NCBI RefSeq assembly: GCF_035916755.1
Contig: NZ_JAYWIX010000002.1
Location: forward strand, 310,001-374,000
Reading direction: 5' to 3'
Source of the DNA: Rothia sp035916755
GTDB taxonomy: Bacteria; Actinomycetota; Actinomycetes; Actinomycetales; Micrococcaceae
DNA length: 64,000 nucleotides
The position numbers and the translations under genes were made by a program. How positions within the stretch are numbered: the first letter of the stretch is position 1; each line of letters begins with the position of its first letter. Below, piece by piece: positions 42,976-51,800 of the stretch. A model generated the notes under the pieces. The model made no database searches. It saw only the letters and a program-made list of their open reading frames with translations, and was not told the DNA's origin.

Positions 42976-44691
42976 CTAGTTGAAGCTCAGGACGACGGCC
43001 TCGTAGGGGCGCAGGGTGCCTTCTGCGGGGGCGTCCGGGTAGTTACTGGTCAGGAGGGTCCCGTCAGCGAAGGTGAAACCCTCGTAGGTGCGGTTTACCG
43101 GCTGGTCGGTGAAGTTGGCCACCACCAGCAGGGTCTTGCCCTCTGATTCGCCGGTTCCCTTGCGCAGGTAGGCGTAGACCTCGTTATCGTCGGCGTCCAG
43201 GAGCTGGTAGGTGCCGTTGATGATGATGGGGTGGGCCTTGCGCAGGGCCAGGAGCTGGCGGTAGTGGTGGTAGACGGAGTTGGGGTCTGCTACTGCCTGC
43301 TCGGCGTTGATTTCGGTGTAGCGGGGGTTGATGGAGAGCCAGGGGGTGCCGGTGGTGAAACCTGCGTGCTCGCTGGCGTCCCACTGCATAGGGGTGCGGG
43401 CGTTGTCTCGGCCGGAGGCGGAGATGTAGCGGAGCATATCCTCGTGGCTAACCATGCCGGAGCCCACGAGCTTGCGGTAGGAGTCGTGGATTTCGAGGTC
43501 GTTGTAGAGGTTCACATCGTCAAAGTAGACGTTGGTCATGCCCAGCTCTTCGCCCTGGTAGATGTAGGGGGTGCCCTGCATGAAGTGCAGGACGGTGCCC
43601 AGCATCTTGGCGGATACTACCCGGTATTCGGGGGAGTCATTGCCGAAGCGGGAGACGGTGCGGGGCTGGTCGTGGTTGTTCCAGTAGAGGGCGTTCCAGG
43701 CCTTGCCGGAGAGGTCATCCTGCCACTTAGAGAGGATGCGCTTGAGGTCTACGAGCTGGAAGCGGGTGTCGTTCCACTTGCCCAGCTTGGAGTCGGGGTT
43801 GGCGTCCACGCCCATATGCTCAAACTGGAAGAGGGTCTGGAGCTCGCCTCGATCGAAGCCGGTGTAGAGCAGGCCGTCTGCGGTGGTGACGTGCGGGGTT
43901 TCGCCTACGGTAATGACGGGGTAGTGGGCCAGCACCTCGCGGTGCATCTCCTGAAGGAACTCGTGGATGCGGGGGCCATTGGCGGCCATGCCCAGGGAGT
44001 CGGTCTTGGCACCGGCGGCTACGGCGGGGTCATCGGCGTAGGCCTGGTCCTTGGAAATCAGGTTAATGACGTCCATGCGGAAGCCATCGACGCCCTTATC
44101 GAGCCAGAAACGCATAAGGTCATAGACCTCGTTGCGTACCACAGGGTTTTCCCAGTTGAGGTCGGGCTGCTTGGTGGAGAAAAGGTGCAGGTAGAACTGC
44201 TCGGTGGTAGGCTCCCATTCCCAGACGGAGGGGGAGAAAGCCGCAATCCAGTTGTTGGGCGGGATGGGGGTACCATCCTCCTCGTAGCCTGCCGGGTCCT
44301 TCCAGATGTAGTAGTCGCGGTACTTGTTGTCGCGGGAGGACTTGGCCTGACGGAACCACTCGTGCTCATCTGAGGTGTGGTTAACCACCAGGTCCATCAC
44401 AATCTTGATACCCAGTTTCTTGGACTCTTCCAGCAGGGTATCGAAGTCAGCCATAGTACCGAACTCGTCCATGATGTCCCGGTAGTCAGAGATGTCATAG
44501 CCGTTATCGTCATTGGGGGACTTATAGACGGGGGACAGCCAGATAACCTCAACACCCAGATCCGCCAGGTAGGGCAGCTTCTGTGTAATACCGGGGATGT
44601 CTCCCACACCGTCCCCGTTGGAGTCCTTAAAGGACCGGGGGTAAATCTGGTAGACAACGGGTTCTTGCCACCACTGGATTTCGCGTGCCAT
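42976..44691 (-). CDS. GH13 oligo-1,6-glucosidase-type enzyme
   Basis: 571 residues, close paralogue of the next gene. VYQIYPRSFKDSNGDGVGD, DLVVNHTSDEHEW, DGFRMDVINLISK (nucleophile Asp207), VGETPHVTT (Glu264) and NNHDQPRTVSRFG are present. Residue 208 after the nucleophile is Val, as in isomaltases and oligo-1,6-glucosidases, so it should accept alpha-1,6 bonds. Trehalose-6-phosphate hydrolase (TreC) is the main alternative in this subfamily. Cytoplasmic. Located 22 bases from the EEP-family phosphatase gene. Confidence 0.92.
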   Translation of the reverse strand: MAREIQWWQEPVVYQIYPRSFKDSNGDGVGDIPGITQKLPYLADLGVEVIWLSPVYKSPNDDNGYDISDYRDIMDEFGTMADFDTLLEESKKLGIKIVMDLVVNHTSDEHEWFRQAKSSRDNKYRDYYIWKDPAGYEEDGTPIPPNNWIAAFSPSVWEWEPTTEQFYLHLFSTKQPDLNWENPVVRNEVYDLMRFWLDKGVDGFRMDVINLISKDQAYADDPAVAAGAKTDSLGMAANGPRIHEFLQEMHREVLAHYPVITVGETPHVTTADGLLYTGFDRGELQTLFQFEHMGVDANPDSKLGKWNDTRFQLVDLKRILSKWQDDLSGKAWNALYWNNHDQPRTVSRFGNDSPEYRVVSAKMLGTVLHFMQGTPYIYQGEELGMTNVYFDDVNLYNDLEIHDSYRKLVGSGMVSHEDMLRYISASGRDNARTPMQWDASEHAGFTTGTPWLSINPRYTEINAEQAVADPNSVYHHYRQLLALRKAHPIIINGTYQLLDADDNEVYAYLRKGTGESEGKTLLVVANFTDQPVNRTYEGFTFADGTLLTSNYPDAPAEGTLRPYEAVVLSFN

Positions 44692-44713
44692 GATGTGCTC
44701 CTTTGCGGTTTGG

Positions 44714-45544
44714 CTAGATATCGAGGGTCAGTAGCAGACCGGAATGGTCTGAAATTGCGGTTTCATCGGTGTCGGGGAAGACAACCTCGTGGGTGCGGAC
44801 GTGTGTGGGCTGGTCGGTCAGCACAAGGTCGATACGCAGGGCTTGGGTGAGATTATCCCAGCCATGGATGGCCTTGTGAACGGTAAACTCACCGGTCACC
44901 TGCTCAGCTACCGTGTAGGTGTCGATCCAGCCGCGCTCTAGCATCAGGTTGTAGCCTTCACCTTGCACCTGGGCCGCATTGTTGAAGTCACCGGCCAGAA
45001 TCACGGGGGCACCGTTAGCGAGCTGTTTCATCTGCCCCTCTAACTGGGTGAACTCATCAGCAAAGAGGGCTACCCCACCGAGCTTCCACCAACTCATATG
45101 GGCGCTCGCAACCCAGGCACCCCCGAACTCCTCACCCAGCTGTACCGCCACGGCAACCCGCCGGGCGACGTCCTGATCTGTATACGCTGGGGAGAGATCT
45201 ACCAACTCGCAGCGCTCAAAGGGCTGCCGGGTCAAAAGGGCTACACCCTCGTCGTAGCGGTCAAAGCCTAAGTGGGAAACTGACCAGGCCCAGTGGTAGG
45301 GGGACCCTAGCTGCTCCAAAAACTGGTTGAGCAGCAGAGCATAGTTATCCTGGCGGACGGGGCGGTCAGCACCGCCGATAAAGCCCAACGGGGCATCCAC
45401 CACGGGAGATTCCACAAACTGATTGACCTCCTGCAGAGCAACTACATCAACCTGCTCCCGCACAATAAACTGAGCCAACTCAAAAATCTTGGGAATCTGG
45501 TGCACCTCAAGCCAGCTGTGGGTGTTCAGAGTTAATAGTTTCAT
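44714..45544 (-). CDS. MapP-like endonuclease/exonuclease/phosphatase-fold protein
   Basis: ATG 45544 is preferred (276 residues; a TTG at 45553 would add three). The EEP fold is clear: MKLLTLNTHSW, VVALQEVNQF (metal Glu), FDRYDEGVALLTR, SAHMSWWKLGG, ILAGDFNNAAQ and the C-terminal AISDHSGLLL with the catalytic Asp-His. No signal peptide. The closest functional precedent I recall is MapP of Enterococcus faecalis, which dephosphorylates maltose-6'-phosphate. Its place as first gene before two GH13 glucosidases, divergent from a PTS permease, supports a disaccharide-phosphate phosphatase role. A nuclease or other phosphoesterase is possible. Confidence 0.8.
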   Translation of the reverse strand: MKLLTLNTHSWLEVHQIPKIFELAQFIVREQVDVVALQEVNQFVESPVVDAPLGFIGGADRPVRQDNYALLLNQFLEQLGSPYHWAWSVSHLGFDRYDEGVALLTRQPFERCELVDLSPAYTDQDVARRVAVAVQLGEEFGGAWVASAHMSWWKLGGVALFADEFTQLEGQMKQLANGAPVILAGDFNNAAQVQGEGYNLMLERGWIDTYTVAEQVTGEFTVHKAIHGWDNLTQALRIDLVLTDQPTHVRTHEVVFPDTDETAISDHSGLLLTLDI

Positions 45545-45686
45545 CGAGTACAAGCGTCACTTTCGCGGGTGAAGAAGGGAAACCTACGGGTACCCATCCT
45601 AGGTGCGCCAGTCCTGTCTGCCCCTAACAAACCCGGCCCCTGAGCCCCGGCACTTTTACCCGCTCCCGAAAAACGTGCCAGTTCAC

Positions 45687-45698
45687 GGCATTAATGCC
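45687..45698. promoter_or_regulatory. Palindrome in the divergent glucoside promoter region
   Basis: GGCATTAATGCC, a perfect 12-base palindrome, 20 bases upstream of the PTS gene -35. Possible operator for the local RpiR-type regulator or a carbon-control protein. Confidence 0.4.
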
Positions 45699-45717
45699 AA
45701 AGTACCCCAAATCATGC

Positions 45718-45745
45718 TTGCAGGCTCCCAAAGAATGGTTAGATA
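45718..45745 (+). promoter_or_regulatory. PTS gene promoter
   Basis: TTGCAG (45718-45723), 16 bases, TAGATA (45740-45745). The leader to the ATG at 45835 is about 80 bases. Confidence 0.5.
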
Positions 45746-45834
45746 AGCCTAGTAATCACACGGGTGGCGCTCCGCACACACCAACGTATCACGCAAACGT
45801 CGAGCCCCACCTATACACGAAAGGTTCTTATCCG

Positions 45835-47481
45835 ATGATGGAGAAGATTCAGAGGTTCGGCTCGGCCATGCTGGCTCCCGTCCTCCTCTTTGCATTCGCC
45901 GGTCTTGCAGTGGGTATCGCCATTATCTGCAAGAACGAGCAGCTTCTGGGTAACATCGCCGCAGAAGGTACCGGCTGGTACAACTTCTGGACCCTCTGGG
46001 AAGAAGGTTCCTGGACCGTCTTCCGCCAGATGGAACTGCTCTTTGTGCTGGGTCTTCCCATTGCACTGGCTAAGCAGGCTCAGGCACGTGCCGTGCTGGA
46101 AGCTGGCATGGTTTACATGACCTTCAATTACTTCGTTGCTGCAATCCTCAACATCTGGGGCGCAAACTTCGGTATCGACTACAACGTCGATTTGGCAACT
46201 GCCACCGAAGCAACCGGTCTGAAGGTTATTGCCGGTATCAAGACCCTTGACACTGGTATCTTTGGTGCAATCATCATCTCGGCAATTGTTGTGTGGCTGC
46301 ACAACCGCTACTTCAACACCAAGTTGCCCGACTTCCTCGGTATTTTCCAGGGCACCCAGTTCATCTATATCCTGGGCTTCTTCCTGATGATGCCTATCGC
46401 CCTCTTCTTCGTCGTTGTTTGGCCCACCGTTCAGACCGCTATCGGTTCCATGCAGGGCTTCTTCATCTCATCCGGTGTCTTCGGTGTATGGCTCTACACC
46501 TTCCTAGAGCGCATCCTCATCCCCACCGGCCTGCACCACTTCATTTACACCCCCTTCGTCTTCGGCCCTGCCGTTGTACCGAACGGCATCGTTTCCTACT
46601 GGGCTGAAAACCTGAGCGAATTCTCTCAGAGCACCACCCCCATGAAGGAACTCTTCCCCGGCGGCGGTTTCGCTCTGCACGGTAACTCAAAGGTCTTCGG
46701 TTCCGTTGGTATTGCAGCTGCTTTCTACTTCACCGCTGCTAAAGAAAAGCGCAAGGAAACCCTGGCACTGCTGATTCCTGTGACTCTAACCGCGATGCTG
46801 ATTGGCATTACCGAGCCCCTCGAATTCACCTTCCTCTTCCTGGCACCCCCGCTGTTCGCAGTTCACGCAGTTCTTGCAGCAACTATGGCAGCAACCATGT
46901 ACGGTTTTGGTGTAGTGGGCAACATGGGTGGCGGTCTTCTCGATACCTTCCTGTTCCAGAACTGGATTCCCATGTGGCACAACCACTCGGGTATGGTTCT
47001 CACCCAGATTGCTATCGGTCTCTGCTTTAGCCTCATCTACTTCCTTGTCTTCCGTTTTCTCATCCTCAAGTTCGATTTCAAGACCCCCGGTCGTGAAATT
47101 GATGGCGGCGAAACCAAGCTCTACACCAAGGCTGACTACAAGGAAGCTAAGAAGAACGGCACCCTCGGTGCTGAAGGTGCCGCTGCCGCAGGTGCAGCTG
47201 CTGGTACTGCAACCGCAGTAGCATCAGACCCCTACACCCAGCGCGCAACCGACTTCCTGGCTCTGCTCGGCGGCCCCGCCAACATCACCGATGTGAACAA
47301 CTGCGCCACCCGCCTGCGTGTCTCAGTAGATGACCCCTCACTGGTCGCTACCGAAGCTGACTTCAAGTCATCTGGCGCACTCGGCCTGGTCAACAAGGGC
47401 AAGGCCCTGCAGGTCATCGTCGGCATGGATGTCCCCCAGGTCCGCGACAAGTTCGAAGAAATGGTCAACGCTGGTAAGTAG
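45835..47481 (+). CDS. PTS alpha-glucoside/maltose-type EIICB permease
   Basis: ATG 45835 follows GAAAGG; 548 residues. The EIIC domain (about 1-430, ten helices) starts MMEKIQRFGSAMLAPVLLFA, as in MalP/GlvC-type alpha-glucoside permeases, with GITEPLEFTFLFLAP in the sugar-binding region. An Ala-rich linker leads to EIIB (about 465-548) with phospho-Cys490 in NNCATRLRVSV. There is no EIIA domain, so a shared EIIA-Glc elsewhere is expected. It delivers a 6'-phosphorylated disaccharide to the cytoplasm. The longer frame upstream of 45835 is leader. Confidence 0.93.
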   Translation: MMEKIQRFGSAMLAPVLLFAFAGLAVGIAIICKNEQLLGNIAAEGTGWYNFWTLWEEGSWTVFRQMELLFVLGLPIALAKQAQARAVLEAGMVYMTFNYFVAAILNIWGANFGIDYNVDLATATEATGLKVIAGIKTLDTGIFGAIIISAIVVWLHNRYFNTKLPDFLGIFQGTQFIYILGFFLMMPIALFFVVVWPTVQTAIGSMQGFFISSGVFGVWLYTFLERILIPTGLHHFIYTPFVFGPAVVPNGIVSYWAENLSEFSQSTTPMKELFPGGGFALHGNSKVFGSVGIAAAFYFTAAKEKRKETLALLIPVTLTAMLIGITEPLEFTFLFLAPPLFAVHAVLAATMAATMYGFGVVGNMGGGLLDTFLFQNWIPMWHNHSGMVLTQIAIGLCFSLIYFLVFRFLILKFDFKTPGREIDGGETKLYTKADYKEAKKNGTLGAEGAAAAGAAAGTATAVASDPYTQRATDFLALLGGPANITDVNNCATRLRVSVDDPSLVATEADFKSSGALGLVNKGKALQVIVGMDVPQVRDKFEEMVNAGK

Positions 47482-47528
47482 TCACCTACTACCAATGACC
47501 TAACACAGGGCTCCTGATGTTTTAGCGC

Positions 47529-47541
47529 CTATACTGTATAG
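47529..47541. promoter_or_regulatory. Palindrome over the RpiR gene promoter
   Basis: CTATAC-T-GTATAG is a perfect 13-base palindrome 35 bases before the regulator start. It includes a possible -10 (TATACT), so binding here would shut off the gene; autoregulation is a fair guess. Confidence 0.45.
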
Positions 47542-47576
47542 AATTGCAGTGAACCGCAAAACTTCAGGAGCCCTTT

Positions 47577-48344
47577 GTGGACTTACAGGAACTCGTCAAC
47601 GCGCACCAGAACCGCCTCAGCGACACCGAACGCGAGATACTCGCCTTCATGCTCAACAACGAGCAGTTCGTTGCCGACTCAACTATCAGCGCCCTGGCTC
47701 ACAAGACCTTCACCTCTACGTCCAGCATTATCCGCCTGACAAAGAAGCTAGGCTTCTCTGGCTTTGCCGAACTGAAGTTTTTCGTGAAAAATTCACTTCT
47801 AGATGCAGCATCGCCTAACGCAGATTTTCTAGAGAGCGGTCGCACCGATATCCTCAAAACCTACGAGGGTCTCACCAATGTCGACTTCGAGCCCATCCTC
47901 AAGAAAATTGATTCGGCCCGCACCATCTACTGCTACGGAACCGGTTTTGCCCAGCGTACCGCTATTCAAGAATTTTCAAAGTCTATGCTGGCCTGTGGCA
48001 AATTCACCCACGTTATTCCGGCCTCCAGCGAATTCCGCGGGAGCATTGGGGTGATGAAGCCCGATGACCTCGTCATCATTGCCTCGCTCTCGGGTGAAAC
48101 CGAAAGCGCCCTACCCACCGTACGGGCCCTTGCGGCCCGCAAGATTCCCATGATTGCCATTACAGCACTGGGCGTCAACACCATCTCTGCTGCCGCAGAT
48201 TTTTCACTGCACTACGAGTCCACTCCCACCGTTACCCTCAGCGCCAAGGAGCCCTACCACTCCTTTGTCGCCCTGACCGTCCTGCTGGACTACACGGTGC
48301 GCCAATATATCCAGTACGTCGATACCCAAGAAAAGAATTCATGA
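47577..48344 (+). CDS. MurR/RpiR family transcriptional regulator
   Basis: GTG start with CAGGAG 8 bases upstream; 255 residues. The N-terminal HTH-6 domain (1-77) contains LSDTEREILAFMLNN and TSTSSIIRLTKKLGFSGFAELK. The C-terminal SIS domain (about 105-245) contains TIYCYGTGFAQRTA and IIASLSGETESALP, which binds a phosphosugar. It sits directly after the PTS gene, so control of the glucoside island by an intracellular sugar phosphate is likely. Whether it represses or activates cannot be read from sequence. Confidence 0.92.
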   Translation: MDLQELVNAHQNRLSDTEREILAFMLNNEQFVADSTISALAHKTFTSTSSIIRLTKKLGFSGFAELKFFVKNSLLDAASPNADFLESGRTDILKTYEGLTNVDFEPILKKIDSARTIYCYGTGFAQRTAIQEFSKSMLACGKFTHVIPASSEFRGSIGVMKPDDLVIIASLSGETESALPTVRALAARKIPMIAITALGVNTISAAADFSLHYESTPTVTLSAKEPYHSFVALTVLLDYTVRQYIQYVDTQEKNS

Positions 48345-48796
48345 ATGCCCTGCTCTATGCCCTGCGCGACACCCAGCGCCTCCGCACCTTCCTCTTCTGG
48401 TACTGGTTAATCAGCCCCTTCATTTTCTTCTTCTACCAGTTCGCGGTGTCGCGGGGAGAAAACGTCGAATTCCGCGAAATGCTTAACGAACCGGCTATCG
48501 CCCTTGCTTTTATCGTGAGCTGTATGTCGCTGATTATGGTGGGCCTGCTGCGGGCAGCAGAAACCGAAAACGAAAACACCGAGCGCACCTTTGGCATGTT
48601 TGCAGTAGCCCAGCAGCTGCTCACCGGCAACGTTCCTGGCTTCCTGCTGAGCTACTTCTACACCCGCTCTCTCTGGGACGCCCCACGTGAGCCCTTCGCC
48701 CCCCGCCTCCGTTGGGTTATCCTTGCTGGTATAGCCCTGCTCGGTTTGCTGTCTTTACTCACCCTCTTGGCCTACGTCAACCTGGCCACCGGCTAA
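48341..48796 (+). CDS. Small membrane protein coupled to the RpiR regulator
   Basis: Its ATG overlaps the regulator stop in ATGA, so translation is coupled. 151 residues with three hydrophobic segments: FLFWYWLISPFIFFFYQFAV, PAIALAFIVSCMSLIMVGLL and LRWVILAGIALLGLLSLLTL, and charged loops between. I do not recognise the family. As the last gene of the PTS-regulator unit it may influence transport or signalling. Confidence 0.7.
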   Translation: MNALLYALRDTQRLRTFLFWYWLISPFIFFFYQFAVSRGENVEFREMLNEPAIALAFIVSCMSLIMVGLLRAAETENENTERTFGMFAVAQQLLTGNVPGFLLSYFYTRSLWDAPREPFAPRLRWVILAGIALLGLLSLLTLLAYVNLATG

Positions 48797-48812
48797 AAGC
48801 AACCTCACCGCC

Positions 48813-48840
48813 CTGTTCCTTCGGAACGGGGCCTTCTTAT
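48813..48840 (+). terminator. Terminator after the PTS-regulator unit
   Basis: GCCCTGTTCC / GGAACGGGGC with a TTC loop and one G-T pair, followed by CTTCTT. Confidence 0.7.
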
Positions 48841-48876
48841 AGGGCCCGTGAATCTGTGGTATGGGCCTGAAAGCTC

Positions 48877-48882
48877 TATGAT
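48877..48882 (+). promoter_or_regulatory. Probable -10 for the helicase-like gene
   Basis: TATGAT with transcription expected near 48889, giving a leader of about 10 bases before GTG 48900. Confidence 0.4.
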
Positions 48883-48899
48883 GGTAGGGAAGTTAACAC

Positions 48900-51800
48900 G
48901 TGCAGAAAGCTAGAGTAGATTCAGTGAACGAGCAGGTAAACCCTGAAACCGCTAACGAGCGTCCTACCGGTGCCGCAGCACCCTGGTCCCAGGGACATGC
49001 ACAAACCCCGCTGGAAACCCCGGACTCTACTGCTGATGAACAGGTAACAGCTCAGGTGCAGGCAGGCCTTGAAGCCTGGGCCGAGCAGATGGAAACCTAC
49101 ACCGGCCCCGATGCCATGCTGGACTTCAACCAGGTCGACTACGTGCACATCGACCTCACCGACGCTAACTCCTCGGGTGTTGCCCAGATGCTTATGGGCA
49201 GAAAGACCCGCCTCTCTACCATCTTGCGTGATAAGGCCAAGCTTGAGGCCGGCATGGTAGCGGCCCGAGCTTTACGCACCAAAATTTTTGAGCTGGCAAC
49301 CGGGCACGGACTAGATGCAGGCTACTTCGTTGCGGGCACCGCCTCTTGGCTTTCAAGAGATGTCCGCGAGGACGGTATGGTAGGGGAGAAGCGATTTATC
49401 GCCCCTATCCTGATGGCTCCTCTTGCTATCACCCCCCACCCCACCAGCGATGACTTTGAGATCCAGCTGACCGGCCCGGCCCAGCTCAACCCCGCCATGG
49501 TGCGGCAGATCAAAAAAGAGTACGGCATCGACCTGGGCACCATGGACGTCGCCCAGCTCGCTAACTCCATGCGCAAGCTAGACCCTGAACCGGTCATTGA
49601 GCGCATGCGCGCCACCACCGGGGCTGTCCCCGGCATGACGATTCGCTCAACCTACTTCATCTCGACCTTCGCAGACCTTAAGGAAAGCACCGGGGAGCTT
49701 CCGGCAACCGCCCACACCCCGCTCGTCCGCGATATTGCCCAGCTCAAGCTCAACCCGCTGGAGCAGCCCTTCGTTGCTCCCGTCCACAACACCCGTGAAC
49801 CCCTTGATAGCCGCGACCCTGACACCGACATGCTGGTGGTGGACGCGGACGCCAGCGGGCAGGATATCGTCGACCTGGCCCACCTGGGGAACTCCCTGGC
49901 TGTGACTACCGCTCCAGGTACCGACCAGCTCGGCACTGCTGCCAATATCGCTGCGGCCCTGATTCACCAGGGGAAATCTGTGCTCGTGGTGGGGGAGAAG
50001 CGCTCCACCCTCAACGATTTCAACCGCCTGCTGGAACGCACCCACCTCACCGACCTCACCTTTGATCTGCTGACCGAACGGGACTCAGAGGCCTACCGGC
50101 AGGAGTTCATCTCAGCGATTGTGCGCGATGAGAAAGCTCCCGCCCCCAACGTCACCGATATCCACCGGGAACTGGTCGAAACCCGTACCAAACTGCGCGG
50201 GCACACCGAATCGCTGCGGTTCACCGAATCCCGCTGGGGCTGCTCTGTCTACGATGCCCTACAAACCCTGGCAGCGCTTACCGCCCAGGATCCGGCACCC
50301 TCTACCCAGGTACGTCTAGCCCGCACCACCATGGACGAGCTGACCCGCCGTACAGAGACCGTCCACAAGCTCCAGCGTCTAGCTGATCTTGGCGGATTCC
50401 GCCCCTCAACCCGGGCCTCAGCCTGGCATCAGGCGAAGCTCACCAGCTCAGAAGACACCGAAGCCGCCCACGCCCTGGTCAAGAGCCTGCGTACTTCCCT
50501 GAGCGAAGTATCAGCGGGCATGGCCCTCATGGCCGACGAAACCGGCCTGAAGCCCGCCACCAGCATGGACGGCTGGGGAACCCAGCTTGACCTGCTCGAA
50601 CGTATCGCTGATACTCTCACCCGCTTCAGGCCCGATATCTTCGACCGCCCTGTCACCGACCTGATCGCCGCCACCGCGAGCGGAACCTGGCGACGAGAGC
50701 ACGGCATCGACATGTCGAGCATCCAGCGCTCCCGTCTGCGCCGTGCCGCCAAAGAATACATCGTGCCCGGCGTCAACATCTCAGACCTGCACGAGAATCT
50801 CTTCATCGTTCAGGGCCAGCGTGAAGAATGGATTGGCCTGGCTAAGGATGAACGCGTCCCCACCATCCCCGAGAACCTCGCCCACCTGCGGGCCCGCCAC
50901 ACCGCCCTGCTCGAAGAATTCACGGGGCTAGCTATCGTGCTGGAAGATTCCCCGGCCGGCACCCGCTTCTCAGCTACCCCCCTCAACCAGCTCGAAGAGA
51001 GGCTCGCCGCCCTCATCGACGACGAATGGCTCCTGCACACCCTACCCGAGCGCGTCCGCCTCACCCAGGAACTGAGCGACCAGGGCCTGGGAGAGCTCCT
51101 CGATGACTTCTACGAACGCCAGCTCGAAAGCGACGCTGTAGCTGCTGAACTAGAACTTGCCTGGTGGCAGACTGCCCTTGAAATGATGCTGGCCTCTCAA
51201 GAACTTGAGATTCTCAGCGCAGACACCCTGCGCGACCTCGAAATCCGCTTCCGCCGGGCAGACTACTCGCACCTGGCGTCCGCCCCTGCCCGCCTGCATG
51301 CCCGCGTAGCTGATACCTGGCGCGCCCGCATCCAGGAGTACGACCACGAAGCGGCCTTCCTGCGCAGCCAGCTCAAGAGCCACGAGTTTAACCTCCAGCA
51401 GGTGCTGACCCATGCCCCCACCATGGCCACCACCCTGCTACCCCTATGGATCACCAGCCCCTTCGCCCTCTCAGGCAAGGTTCCCACCGGCATGCGCTTT
51501 GATGCAGCGATCCTGCTCGATGCCGAATCCACCCCGCTGGCAGCTAATCTACCTGCCCTCATCAGAGCAGAGCAGGTCATCGCCCTGGGCGATCCCCACA
51601 GCGGCTTCCCCTCACCCTTCATGGTCTCTGCGGTAGCCCAGAACGCGCCGGTCATCAAGAACCAAAAACTGGTCAGCACCTTCGAAGCCCTAGCCAAGGT
51701 CCTGCCCGCACGTTCCCTGGCCACCGTTAACCGAGCCGTAGACCCCGCCCTCTTTGCCTACCTCAACGAACACTTCTACGATGGGGCTCTCACCAGCTAC

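Noticed and set aside
43231..44373. 380-residue open frame on the plus strand
   Set aside because: It lies wholly opposite a GH13 gene with all catalytic motifs. The protein is Val/Gly-rich with no recognisable motif; it is a GC-driven shadow.
45694..45834. 47-residue extension of the PTS permease
   Set aside because: It covers the promoter and leader; ATG 45835 has GAAAGG upstream and the family-typical start MMEKIQRFG.
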